This document shows, piece after piece, positions 7,368 to 14,056 of a stretch of 15,262 nt of DNA. The stretch is from GCA-2862545 sp047609825 (GTDB lineage Bacteria; Myxococcota_A; UBA796; GCA-2862545): the NCBI GenBank assembly GCA_047609825.1, contig JBLFXJ010000191.1:1-15262 (forward strand), given 5' to 3'. Below the pieces are notes generated by a model. It was given only the letters and a program-made list of their open reading frames with translations, was not told the DNA's origin and did not search any database. The position numbers were made by a program, and so were the translations under genes. How positions within the stretch are numbered: position 1 is the stretch's first letter; every line of letters starts with the position of its first letter.

Positions 7368-9483
7368 CGCCGGCGACGAACCCCGGCCACGCCACCACCA
7401 CCTGGTCCGCCGTTGCATCGCCGACCCAGCGAGCCGGGATCGTGGCGACGGTTCCGGCGCCGTCTGTAGGGGCGCGCCAGTCGAAGGTCACCCCGGCGAA
7501 CGGCGCGAGCCAGGAGGTGATCGGCACGCCTACGATAGCGCGGGATCGCAACAGGACGGTTGGGGGCCGCTGCCACGCAGTCTGGGTCTGCTGATAGACT
7601 GGGGTCGTGACGTCGATATCGAGCCACGCAGCTCCGAGCGGCGCATGCACGCCGAGTCCGGCCGCCAGGTAGAAGTGCTCCCCGGGCTGCCCGCCGCCAC
7701 CGAGCACGGTGTATAGACCGGCGCGGCCGCCGATCTTGAAGTCGGCGTTCAACACGTCGGATGCAGATCCGAACACTCCGAGATCGTACCGGCCGTTCTT
7801 CGAGATCGACAACAGCCCTACCGGTGTGCCGCGCAGCTCGTTCGCGATGTTCACCAGACCGAACTGCACGCCTTCGACGTCATGGGCGATGTTCACGAGG
7901 CCGATCTGTGCGCCGTGCACCCGCCCGCCGATGTTCACGAGGCCGATCTGCGCGCCGCGGAGCCCGTCGGCGATGTTCACGCCCGCCCCAGCAACCTGCA
8001 GGCCGTCGAAGTCGCCATCGAGCATGTTCACGCCCACCGCGGCCTGTACGATCGAGCCGGTCCCGACGGCGCCATTGAACCCGAGCGCCGCCTGAACGCC
8101 GTGGGCTTGCTGGTGCGCGACGTTGGCCCCGAGCGCGAGCTGAACGCCGTGCACCGAGCGGGCCTGATTGTAGCCGAATGCCCCCTGCACCCCGCGGAGT
8201 TCGCCATCCACCAGGTTGGCGCCGAAGGTGACCATCCCCCCCCTCGCGTCGGCGTCTACCATGGACACCCCGAGTCCCCCGGCGAAGCCGTTGAGGCCGC
8301 CCGATCGGCTCGCTCCGAGATGGAACACCGCGCGATCCAGGCGCTCCTCGTCCCCCGGGAGCGGCGCGAACGACACCCTTGCGGGCGAATTCTGCAGCTC
8401 GACGGCGGCCATTTGCACATCGCCCCGAGCGGCGGTGAGCTCGCCATTCGTCCAGACCAGGTCGCTGGCTGAAAGCAGAGCCGAGGTGCTGTCCGAGACC
8501 TCGAGGTGTGCCTCGGCGAACCGCCCGCCGTCGGACAGAGTCGCGATGTACCGCCCGTCGGGGAGGGCGAGCGACAGGTCGCGTCCCGCCCGCTTGTCGA
8601 TCTCGGCGACGAGCGCACCGTCCGGCGTGCGCAGGCTCACCCGCCCCACCAGCCCCTCAGCCAGCACGAGCGTGCTGTCCACCTGGCGCAGGTCTGTGAG
8701 GACCAGCACACCGGTGCCCGTGAGGTTCATCGAGTGCCCGGCGTGCTGCGGTCCGTACTGGGTGCGCTCGGTGCGCGACAACGTCTCTTGCTGCGCGTAG
8801 GTGTAGGCCTCCTGAAGTGACACCCTGCTGTCGCCGGAAGAGTCGGCCGCACCTCGCATTCCCGACGTGAGGAAGTGCGTGAAGAAGCTGCCCTGCAGGC
8901 GCTCGGCCTCCTGGGAGGACTCGTCTTCGCTGGACGACGTGAGGTAGGCGACCCCGTCGACCCGCGACGCCTCGTCTACCAGGAATGGAGGCTTGTGGGT
9001 GCCGCCCTTGGTGCGGATGATCGAGCCAGAAGCACAGGAATCAAGGATAGCGATCCGGGCATCGGCGTCGAGCGCGTCCACCACGGCGCGCAGCTCGGCG
9101 TACTCGAAGGTGCCCTCGCCGAGGATCAGGCCGGTCTCGTCAGAGTGGCCGCTGTAGTACAGCACCACCTCGGTTCGCCCCGTGGCAGCGTGCACATCCG
9201 CCATCAGGTCGGACAGCGCCTCACGGAGATCGTCCGCTGACGGATCGCTGAGCTGCCGCGCGTCCTCGATGTCCACGCCGCCGAGCTCGACCAGCACGTC
9301 ATGCATGGCGGTGGCGTCCGTGTGCGCGTAGCGGAGCACCGGCCGCTCCGGGCCACCGTCATTGTGGCCGACCAGCAGGGCGAATCGGCGAACAGCTTCG
9401 ACCTCGGACGCTGCGGCCGACCCGGGTGCCAGGACCGCCGCGGCGAGTCCAACGCCCAGCATCAGCGCAGGTGCTCGGATCAC
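7357..9483 (-). CDS. Exported caspase-like (C14) peptidase fused to LA_2272-type surface repeats and a probable outer-membrane barrel
   Basis: 708 residues. Residues 1-25 look like a Sec signal peptide (short basic start, hydrophobic core, SAAAS cleavage region). Residues 31-265 form a caspase-hemoglobinase fold: RFALLVGHND at the first strand, the histidine of YYSGH (His113) and the cysteine of LDSCASG (Cys150), both dyad residues present, then YLTSSSEDE and GSFFTHFL. Residues about 278-335 look like a small beta domain. Residues about 395-560 hold about ten short repeats, best seen in GAQIGLVNI, GVQFGLVNIAN and similar units of 14-16 residues, like the LA_2272 surface repeat. The last 120 residues are beta-strand-rich and end in phenylalanine, as outer-membrane barrels do. 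It starts at a GTG overlapping the anti-sigma-like gene by GTGA, with AAGGGGG upstream. Substrate and processing are unknown; periplasmic or surface location is inferred. Confidence 0.85.
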   Translation of the reverse strand: MIRAPALMLGVGLAAAVLAPGSAAASEVEAVRRFALLVGHNDGGPERPVLRYAHTDATAMHDVLVELGGVDIEDARQLSDPSADDLREALSDLMADVHAATGRTEVVLYYSGHSDETGLILGEGTFEYAELRAVVDALDADARIAILDSCASGSIIRTKGGTHKPPFLVDEASRVDGVAYLTSSSEDESSQEAERLQGSFFTHFLTSGMRGAADSSGDSRVSLQEAYTYAQQETLSRTERTQYGPQHAGHSMNLTGTGVLVLTDLRQVDSTLVLAEGLVGRVSLRTPDGALVAEIDKRAGRDLSLALPDGRYIATLSDGGRFAEAHLEVSDSTSALLSASDLVWTNGELTAARGDVQMAAVELQNSPARVSFAPLPGDEERLDRAVFHLGASRSGGLNGFAGGLGVSMVDADARGGMVTFGANLVDGELRGVQGAFGYNQARSVHGVQLALGANVAHQQAHGVQAALGFNGAVGTGSIVQAAVGVNMLDGDFDGLQVAGAGVNIADGLRGAQIGLVNIGGRVHGAQIGLVNIAHDVEGVQFGLVNIANELRGTPVGLLSISKNGRYDLGVFGSASDVLNADFKIGGRAGLYTVLGGGGQPGEHFYLAAGLGVHAPLGAAWLDIDVTTPVYQQTQTAWQRPPTVLLRSRAIVGVPITSWLAPFAGVTFDWRAPTDGAGTVATIPARWVGDATADQVVVAWPGFVAGVSF
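7846..8013 (-). repeat. 42-bp tandem repeat inside the caspase-like gene
   Basis: GATGTTCAC recurs at 7846, 7888, 7930 and 7972 on the plus strand, exactly 42 bp apart. The 7888 and 7930 units share most of their flanking sequence (GATGTTCACGAGGCCGATCT in both). Each unit encodes a 14-residue turn of the GxQxGLVNI surface repeat. Units to either side are more diverged and of unequal length; the next ATGTTCAC comes 51 bp later. This suggests recent duplication at the centre of an older repeat array. Confidence 0.9.
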
Positions 9484-10268
9484 CGCGCCCCCTTCTCGAC
9501 GAGCACGTCCGTCTGGTGTTGACCATCGGCCAACGCCAGCGGCTTGGACCGCGCTCCTGCGCCTCGGGCAACATCGCGACCCGCGGCGAGCACTCGGGCG
9601 ACATCGATCGGACGATCAGAGGTCACGAGCAGGAACCGCTCGAACTCCGGTGCGTCGTCGAGCTCGTAGGCGTTCGGTACCAGCACGCGCTCCGAGACCG
9701 CGGTGCTCTGCGCGGCGGTGACCGGCCAGTGCAGGGTGACCGCCCCCGCACCGTCGATGGACACGACCGTGGCGTGGGAGGCCGTGCCTGGCACGAAGCT
9801 CACCTGGAGCGCATCGCCCGCGGCTACCGTGGCCCCGGCCGCCAGGCTCTCGCTCCCGGCTGCCGTTCGCCGGTGCAGTCGGAGCTTTCCGTGCCCCTCG
9901 CCTTTCGGCGTGGTCTCGATGAGCCCAGGCTCCCCCGGGAGGGGTTCGGAGGTCGTTGGACCTACGGCGAACAGGATCGCCGCGGCCGCCAATGGCAGGG
10001 CGATGGCGAGCGCGCCGGCGCGCACTCGGCGGCTGCGCGCGACGGACTCCCGGACCCGGGCGAGGTGGAGGCGCCGCTCGATCTCAGGCACCTGGGTCGC
10101 TGCCGGATACGCGGCGAGCAGGGCCGTCGATGAGGCGTCGAGCGCGTCAAGTCGGACCTGCAGCGCGGGATCGGACCCGATCCGGGTGAGCAGAGCGGCG
10201 CGCTCGGCGGGGGCGAGCTCGTCCAGGAGGAAGCGCTCGAGTTGGTAGTCGGACACGTCGGTGTTCAT
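9480..10268 (-). CDS. Putative transmembrane anti-sigma factor with DUF4384-like C-terminal domain
   Basis: 262 residues. The N-terminal 75 residues (YQLERFLLDELAPAERAAL, then DPALQVRLDAL) resemble the helical sigma-binding domain of anti-sigma factors (LxGELxxxExAxxExHLxxDP type), but there is no zinc-binding HxxxCxxC and no cysteine anywhere. One membrane helix lies at about residues 85-103. The exported part, residues about 128-222, resembles DUF4384: GDALQVSFVPGTASHATVVS, then GAVTLHWPV and FERFLLVTSDRPID, the pattern seen in proteins that sit beside or are fused to bacterial caspases. The ATG at 10268 follows AGGGGG by about 7 nt; a GTG directly before it (10271) would give a GTGA overlap with the sigma gene. 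Lying between the sigma factor and the caspase-like gene, it probably holds the sigma factor at the membrane. The family call is moderate. Confidence 0.65.
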   Translation of the reverse strand: MNTDVSDYQLERFLLDELAPAERAALLTRIGSDPALQVRLDALDASSTALLAAYPAATQVPEIERRLHLARVRESVARSRRVRAGALAIALPLAAAAILFAVGPTTSEPLPGEPGLIETTPKGEGHGKLRLHRRTAAGSESLAAGATVAAGDALQVSFVPGTASHATVVSIDGAGAVTLHWPVTAAQSTAVSERVLVPNAYELDDAPEFERFLLVTSDRPIDVARVLAAGRDVARGAGARSKPLALADGQHQTDVLVEKGAR

Positions 10269-10750
10269 CACGCTGCCCCCTGCAGCTCGGCCACATTGGC
10301 CTTCAACACGCGCAGGCGCTTGCGCACGCCCGAAACGCTCATTTCATGTGCTGCCGCGACCTCGGCGAGGGTCATGCCGTCCACCAGGTGCATCACCGCC
10401 ATCACCCGGGTGGAGGGATGCTCGCGCCGGAAGATCCGGTCGAGCATGCGGTGCATCAGGGACTGATCCTCGGCCTCTGGCGCGACCGCGATGCGCTCGA
10501 CCAGCTCCGAGTCGACCTCCTGGGGCTTGCGACGCCGGGACCGCATGCGGTTGAGGCAGACATTGGTCGCAGTCCGGTAGAGGAACGACGACGGGGCGTC
10601 TACCTGGAGCCGGTCCGCCCGGCGGAGCACTTCGACGAACACATCCTGCATGGCGTCTGCGGCCTCCTCGTCATCCTTGAGGAGCGCACGGCACCGCCGC
10701 AGCACCATGGGTGCGTAGCGCGCGTAGAATTCGTCGACCTCGACTGGCAC
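10268..10750 (-). CDS. ECF-type RNA polymerase sigma factor (sigma-70 family)
   Basis: 160 residues. Region 2 spans about 5-75, with DEFYARYAPMVLRRCRALL, DAMQDVFVEVLRRAD and FLYRTATNVCLNRMRSRRRK; region 4 lies near the end (LVDGMTLAEVAAAHEMSVSGVRKRL, helix-turn-helix binding the -35). Region 3 is absent, as expected for ECF sigma factors. The frame is open to a GTG at 10804 (178 aa), but that codon lies in a hairpin, has no ribosome binding site, and adds a glycine-rich stretch unlike the family; GTG 10750 has GGAG 5 nt upstream. The gene heads a three-gene overlapping unit with the anti-sigma-like and caspase-like genes, which it probably helps transcribe. I found no clear ECF promoter in the 84 nt upstream, so transcription may come from der-mutL. 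Confidence 0.9.
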   Translation of the reverse strand: MPVEVDEFYARYAPMVLRRCRALLKDDEEAADAMQDVFVEVLRRADRLQVDAPSSFLYRTATNVCLNRMRSRRRKPQEVDSELVERIAVAPEAEDQSLMHRMLDRIFRREHPSTRVMAVMHLVDGMTLAEVAAAHEMSVSGVRKRLRVLKANVAELQGAA

Positions 10751-10755
10751 GTGCT

Positions 10756-10759
10756 CTCC
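10756..10759 (-). promoter_or_regulatory. Ribosome binding site of the sigma factor gene, within an inverted repeat
   Basis: GGAG on the minus strand, 5 nt before GTG 10750. Its first two bases are the last two of the segment GTCGGACGG (10758-10766), which is perfectly complementary to sequence just after the mutL stop, so RNA folding could block it. Confidence 0.55.
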
Positions 10760-10833
10760 GTCCGACCTCGCCCCTGTGACACCGCCCCCGCTCCCGCGCG
10801 TCACCCGTCCGGTGAGAAATCTCGTCGGACGGG
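10758..10833 (-). promoter_or_regulatory. Competing hairpins between mutL and the sigma factor
   Basis: In minus-strand RNA order: segment C, CCCGTCCGAC (10833-10824), begins one base after the mutL stop; segment B is CGGACGGG (10811-10804); segment A is GTCGGACGG (10766-10758). C can pair with B (8 bp; the loop holds a smaller GAG/CTC stem) or with A (9 bp), but not both. C-A pairing covers the start of the sigma gene's Shine-Dalgarno sequence; C-B pairing leaves it open. There is no T-run after C-B, so an intrinsic terminator is unlikely. A switch is inference; the complementarity is directly visible. Confidence 0.5.
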
Positions 10834-10834
10834 A

Positions 10835-12601
10835 TCAGGGCTTGGAGAAGTGTTGGTCCAGCTCCTCTATCGTCAGCCGGGCGCTCACGTCCTCGGCCCG
10901 ACCGGCGCCCAGCTCGTCGAGCTCGGCCAGCAGCGCGCGCATGTCGTACAGCTCGAGCTCGGCCAGCGGCGCTTGACTGCCGACGCGGGCGATGGCGGCC
11001 GACACCGCCTGCGGGTCGGGACCACGCGCCACCGCCGACGCCAGCTCCCCGGCGAGTGCGTGCACATCCACGGCGGCTGGCAGGAAGTCTGGCAGCCCCC
11101 GGATGACCAACACAGGGCCGATGGCGTCCAGGTCGACGCCGAGGCTGGACAGCAGATCCTGGCAGGCCAGCAAGCGGGTCTGGTCGGCGGGAGGCAGGGT
11201 GAGCCGGACGGGCGCGAGCAGGCGCTGTGCGCGTCCGGTCCCGTCGGTCTGCATGCGGCGCAGGCGGGCAGTGAGCCGTGCATGCTCCGCCCGCCGCCGA
11301 TCCACCACGACCAGGCCATCGGGCCCCTCGCACAGGAGGAACCGCCCGTGGAGCGCGCCGATCACCCGCAGGGCCCGGAGGAGCCGCGCGGGAGGCTCCG
11401 GCGCAGTCGTGGGAAGGACCGGCACCACTGCGTCATCGGGATGGGCCGGGACAGTGTCCGGGGGGACATGCGCGCTGCGTCGGGGAGGCTCGCTCGTCAG
11501 CTGCGAGGTGACGGGCGGTGGCGGTGGCGCGGCGACCCGGAACAACGGACCGCTGGCCTCCGAGACCAAGGACAGAGGCGGCGACTCCCCTCCCCCGCCC
11601 GCCGCCTCGGGCCGGCGGCGACCGCCGAGGGCCTCGAGCACGCCGTCGGTGAGCGCACGAGCGAGGCCCATCGGGTCCTGGAATCGCACCTCCGTCTTCG
11701 TGGGGTGCACGTTTACGTCGACACGCGCCGGCTCCAGGCGGATGTCGAGCACGACGAGGGGGTATCGGCCGCGCGGAACGTACCCTCGATAGGCTTCGTA
11801 TACAGCCCGGCGAACGAGGGTGTCCCGGACATATCGGCCGTTCACGTACAGGTATACTGCCGCCGCTGCCGTCGACCGATGGGTGGTCGGGGGGCCGACC
11901 AGACCGTCCACCTGCAGGGCACCTCGGGTGAACGCGATCGGTCTCAGGTGGCGCGCATCCGGGCCCAGCAGTGCGATGGCCCGCGCTGCGCGATCCGCCG
12001 CGCGCGGAGCTCGGAGGAGCTCCCTGTCGTCGTGCCGCACGGTGAAGTCGACGTCGGGCCGGCCGAGCGCCTCCCGCAGCACGGCCTCGACGCAGTGGTG
12101 TCGCTCGGTGGCCCGGCTGCGCATGAACTTGCGTCGCGCAGGCAGGTTGTAGAACAGAGACCGTACGTCCACGGTGGTGCCGGGAGCGGCCCCGGCTGGG
12201 GCGACATCCCGCAGGGTGCCGCCCTCAACTCGGATTCGGGCCCCGACATCGGAGTCGTGCCGCCGAGTGGTCAACGTGAACCGGCTGACCGCCGCGATGG
12301 ACGGGAGGGCTTCGCCGCGAAAGCCCAGAGTTGACACGGCGAGGAGGTCCTCGGCCCGCAGGATCTTCGACGTGGCATGGCGCTCCAGGCACATCATGGC
12401 GTCGTCGCGGTCCATGCCGAAGCCGTCGTCTGTGACCCGGACCCGCTCACGCCCCCCATCGGCCAAGGTGATGGCGATGGTTCGCGCTTGGGCGTCCAGC
12501 GCGTTCTCGACGAGCTCTTTGACGGCGGAGGCCGGCCGCTCGACCACCTCGCCCGCGGCGATCTGGTTGACCACGTGGTCTTCCAGAATCCGGACGCTCA
12601 C
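10835..12601 (-). CDS. mutL: DNA mismatch repair protein MutL, apparently without endonuclease motifs
   Basis: Couples MutS mismatch recognition to strand removal. 588 residues. The N-terminal GHKL ATPase is intact: IAAGEVVERPASAVKELVENALDA, VTDDGFGM, ERHATSKI, STLGFRGEALPSI, GTTVDVRSLFYNLPARRKF and NVHPTKTEVRF. A glycine/proline-rich linker covers about residues 325-395, then a diverged C-terminal dimerisation domain. At the place of the metal-binding endonuclease motif DQHA(X)2E(X)4E it has DRRRAEHARLTAR, and the CPHGRP-type motif near the end is absent (VSARLTIEELDQHF). So it resembles the nuclease-less E. coli type in that respect. It starts at a GTG overlapping the der stop by GTGA, so it is probably co-translated with der. 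A hairpin-rich spacer follows before the sigma factor. Confidence 0.96.
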   Translation of the reverse strand: MSVRILEDHVVNQIAAGEVVERPASAVKELVENALDAQARTIAITLADGGRERVRVTDDGFGMDRDDAMMCLERHATSKILRAEDLLAVSTLGFRGEALPSIAAVSRFTLTTRRHDSDVGARIRVEGGTLRDVAPAGAAPGTTVDVRSLFYNLPARRKFMRSRATERHHCVEAVLREALGRPDVDFTVRHDDRELLRAPRAADRAARAIALLGPDARHLRPIAFTRGALQVDGLVGPPTTHRSTAAAAVYLYVNGRYVRDTLVRRAVYEAYRGYVPRGRYPLVVLDIRLEPARVDVNVHPTKTEVRFQDPMGLARALTDGVLEALGGRRRPEAAGGGGESPPLSLVSEASGPLFRVAAPPPPPVTSQLTSEPPRRSAHVPPDTVPAHPDDAVVPVLPTTAPEPPARLLRALRVIGALHGRFLLCEGPDGLVVVDRRRAEHARLTARLRRMQTDGTGRAQRLLAPVRLTLPPADQTRLLACQDLLSSLGVDLDAIGPVLVIRGLPDFLPAAVDVHALAGELASAVARGPDPQAVSAAIARVGSQAPLAELELYDMRALLAELDELGAGRAEDVSARLTIEELDQHFSKP

Positions 12602-13968
12602 CGCTCTTCACCCGGCTTGCGCCGCTTGCGGAAGTACATCCGCAGCGGCGTGCCTTCGAACCCGAACGCGCTGCGCAGCTGGTTCGCCAGGTAGCGGCGG
12701 TAGGGCTTGGCGATGCCCTCGGGCGTGTTGCTGAAGAACGTGAACGTGGGCGGACGGACGCGATTCTGGGTGCAGTAGTAGATGCGGACCGGCCGGTGGT
12801 AGCGCTGCGGTGGTGTGTGGGCCTCCAGCGCGATCTCGAGCCAGCGGTTGAGCTTGGCCGTGGAAATCCTGCGGTCGAACTCCTCATACGCGCGCTCGAC
12901 CGTGGGTAGGATGCGCTGGCAGCCCTTGCCGGTCTTCGCGCTGATGTACAGGTGCGGAGCCCAGACGGCGTGCGGGAGGCGATCTTCGAGCGCCCACTCG
13001 GTGCTCTTCGCGTCCACATCCTCCAGATCCTTCACCAGGTCCCACTTGTTGATCAGCAGGACCAGCGCGCGGCCGCGGTCCGCGGTGAGCTGCGCCAGGC
13101 GGGCGTCCTGCTCCGTTGGGCCCTCTGTGCCGTCGATCATCAACAGGGTGACGTGGCATCGCTCGATGCTACGGATGGCCCGCAGGCTCACGAAGCGCTC
13201 GAGGTAGTCGTCGATCTTCCCCTTCTTCCGTACGCCAGCGGTGTCTACCAGCACATACCGGCGATCGCCGACGACGAGCTCGGAGTCGATGGGATCCATC
13301 GTGGTGCCGGGCATGTCGTGTACGAGGTGCCGCTCCTCGCCAATCAGCCGGTTCACCAGGGTGGACTTGCCGATGTTCGGCCGACCCACCACGGCGATTC
13401 GGATGACCCGGTTCGCGGGGTCGACTTCCTCATCACCGTCGTCGTCGAGGTCGTCTTCGGACGGCTCGAGCGGTGGAAGGGCCTTCTCGACGTCGTCCAG
13501 CAGCTCGTACACGCCGCGTCCGTGGGCCGCGCTGATCGTCTGCATCGGCTGTACGCCGACCGACCAGAACTCATTCGCCAGGTCGTCCAGCGCGTGGCCG
13601 TCGACCTTATTCACCGCCAACACCAGCGGCGTGCCGCTGCGCCGCAGCAGGTCGGCCACTTCCGAGTCAGCAGGCGTGAGCCCGGCTCGACCGTCCACCA
13701 CGAAGACGATCACATCGGCTTCTTCGACGGCGATCATTGCCTGGCGGCGCATGGACTCGAGCAGGTCGGTCTCGGGCGCGGGCTCGATGCCCCCGGTGTC
13801 GATCAGCAACACCTCCCGATCCACGAGCGTGGTGGTCTGGTACAGCCGGTCCCGGGTGACCCCCGGCCGATCGTGCACGATCGCCTTCTTCTCACCCACC
13901 AGGCGGTTGAAGAGAGTGGACTTGCCGACGTTCGGCCGACCCACGATGGCCACGACGGGCAACGACAT
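12598..13968 (-). CDS. der: Ribosome-biogenesis GTPase Der (EngA)
   Basis: Double GTPase needed for maturation of the 50S subunit. 456 residues (E. coli 490). G domain 1 has GRPNVGKS (about 10-17), PGVTRD, DTGG and NKVD. An acidic linker (EPSEDDLDDDGDEEVD) joins it to G domain 2 with GRPNIGKS (about 190), PGTTMDPID, DTAGVRKKGKID, NKWD and ISAKTGKG. The C-terminal KH-like RNA-binding domain includes NRWLEIALEAHTPP and FVSNTP-like TFFSNTPEGI, ending with a basic tail RKRRKPGEER. In domain 2 switch I has methionine where the family usually has arginine (TTRD). The frame is open upstream to 14043, but ATG 13968 is chosen for its GGAGG 4 nt upstream and because the P-loop then falls at the usual distance. 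It diverges from mnmA and overlaps mutL. Confidence 0.97.
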   Translation of the reverse strand: MSLPVVAIVGRPNVGKSTLFNRLVGEKKAIVHDRPGVTRDRLYQTTTLVDREVLLIDTGGIEPAPETDLLESMRRQAMIAVEEADVIVFVVDGRAGLTPADSEVADLLRRSGTPLVLAVNKVDGHALDDLANEFWSVGVQPMQTISAAHGRGVYELLDDVEKALPPLEPSEDDLDDDGDEEVDPANRVIRIAVVGRPNIGKSTLVNRLIGEERHLVHDMPGTTMDPIDSELVVGDRRYVLVDTAGVRKKGKIDDYLERFVSLRAIRSIERCHVTLLMIDGTEGPTEQDARLAQLTADRGRALVLLINKWDLVKDLEDVDAKSTEWALEDRLPHAVWAPHLYISAKTGKGCQRILPTVERAYEEFDRRISTAKLNRWLEIALEAHTPPQRYHRPVRIYYCTQNRVRPPTFTFFSNTPEGIAKPYRRYLANQLRSAFGFEGTPLRMYFRKRRKPGEER

Positions 13969-14056
13969 GCTCCCTCCGACGGCCCGCGGTAACCGCCCGG
14001 ACGGTGCCAGGCCGCCGGGATACCCATTCCGAGCACGGCTCATGGGTGGAGGGTGC
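13969..14056. promoter_or_regulatory. Divergent der/mnmA intergenic region
   Basis: 88 bp between divergent starts, so promoters for both der-mutL and mnmA-rnc should lie here or in the neighbouring 5' ends. It contains the der ribosome binding site (GGAGG, minus, 13973-13977), the mnmA one (14048-14052, plus) and a small CGGTAACCG palindrome near 13990. I could not identify convincing -35/-10 hexamers. Confidence 0.35.
14048..14052 (+). promoter_or_regulatory. Ribosome binding site deciding the mnmA start
   Basis: GGAGG with a 4-nt spacer to GTG 14057. It lies just inside the alternative frame beginning at ATG 14042, which itself has no ribosome binding site, and so favours the GTG. Confidence 0.7.

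Noticed and set aside
7357..10750. The sigma/caspase module as a recently acquired mobile element
   Set aside because: No integrase, transposase, terminal repeats or attachment-site duplications, and base composition appears similar to the neighbours.
10751..10804. Longer sigma factor start at GTG 10804
   Set aside because: It lacks a ribosome binding site, sits at the foot of a hairpin and adds a Gly/Ser-rich stretch before the sigma fold.
10346..12334. A 662-codon open frame on the plus strand antisense to mutL and the sigma gene
   Set aside because: It spans two clear opposite-strand genes and encodes a composition typical of GC-rich shadow frames, without a family pattern.
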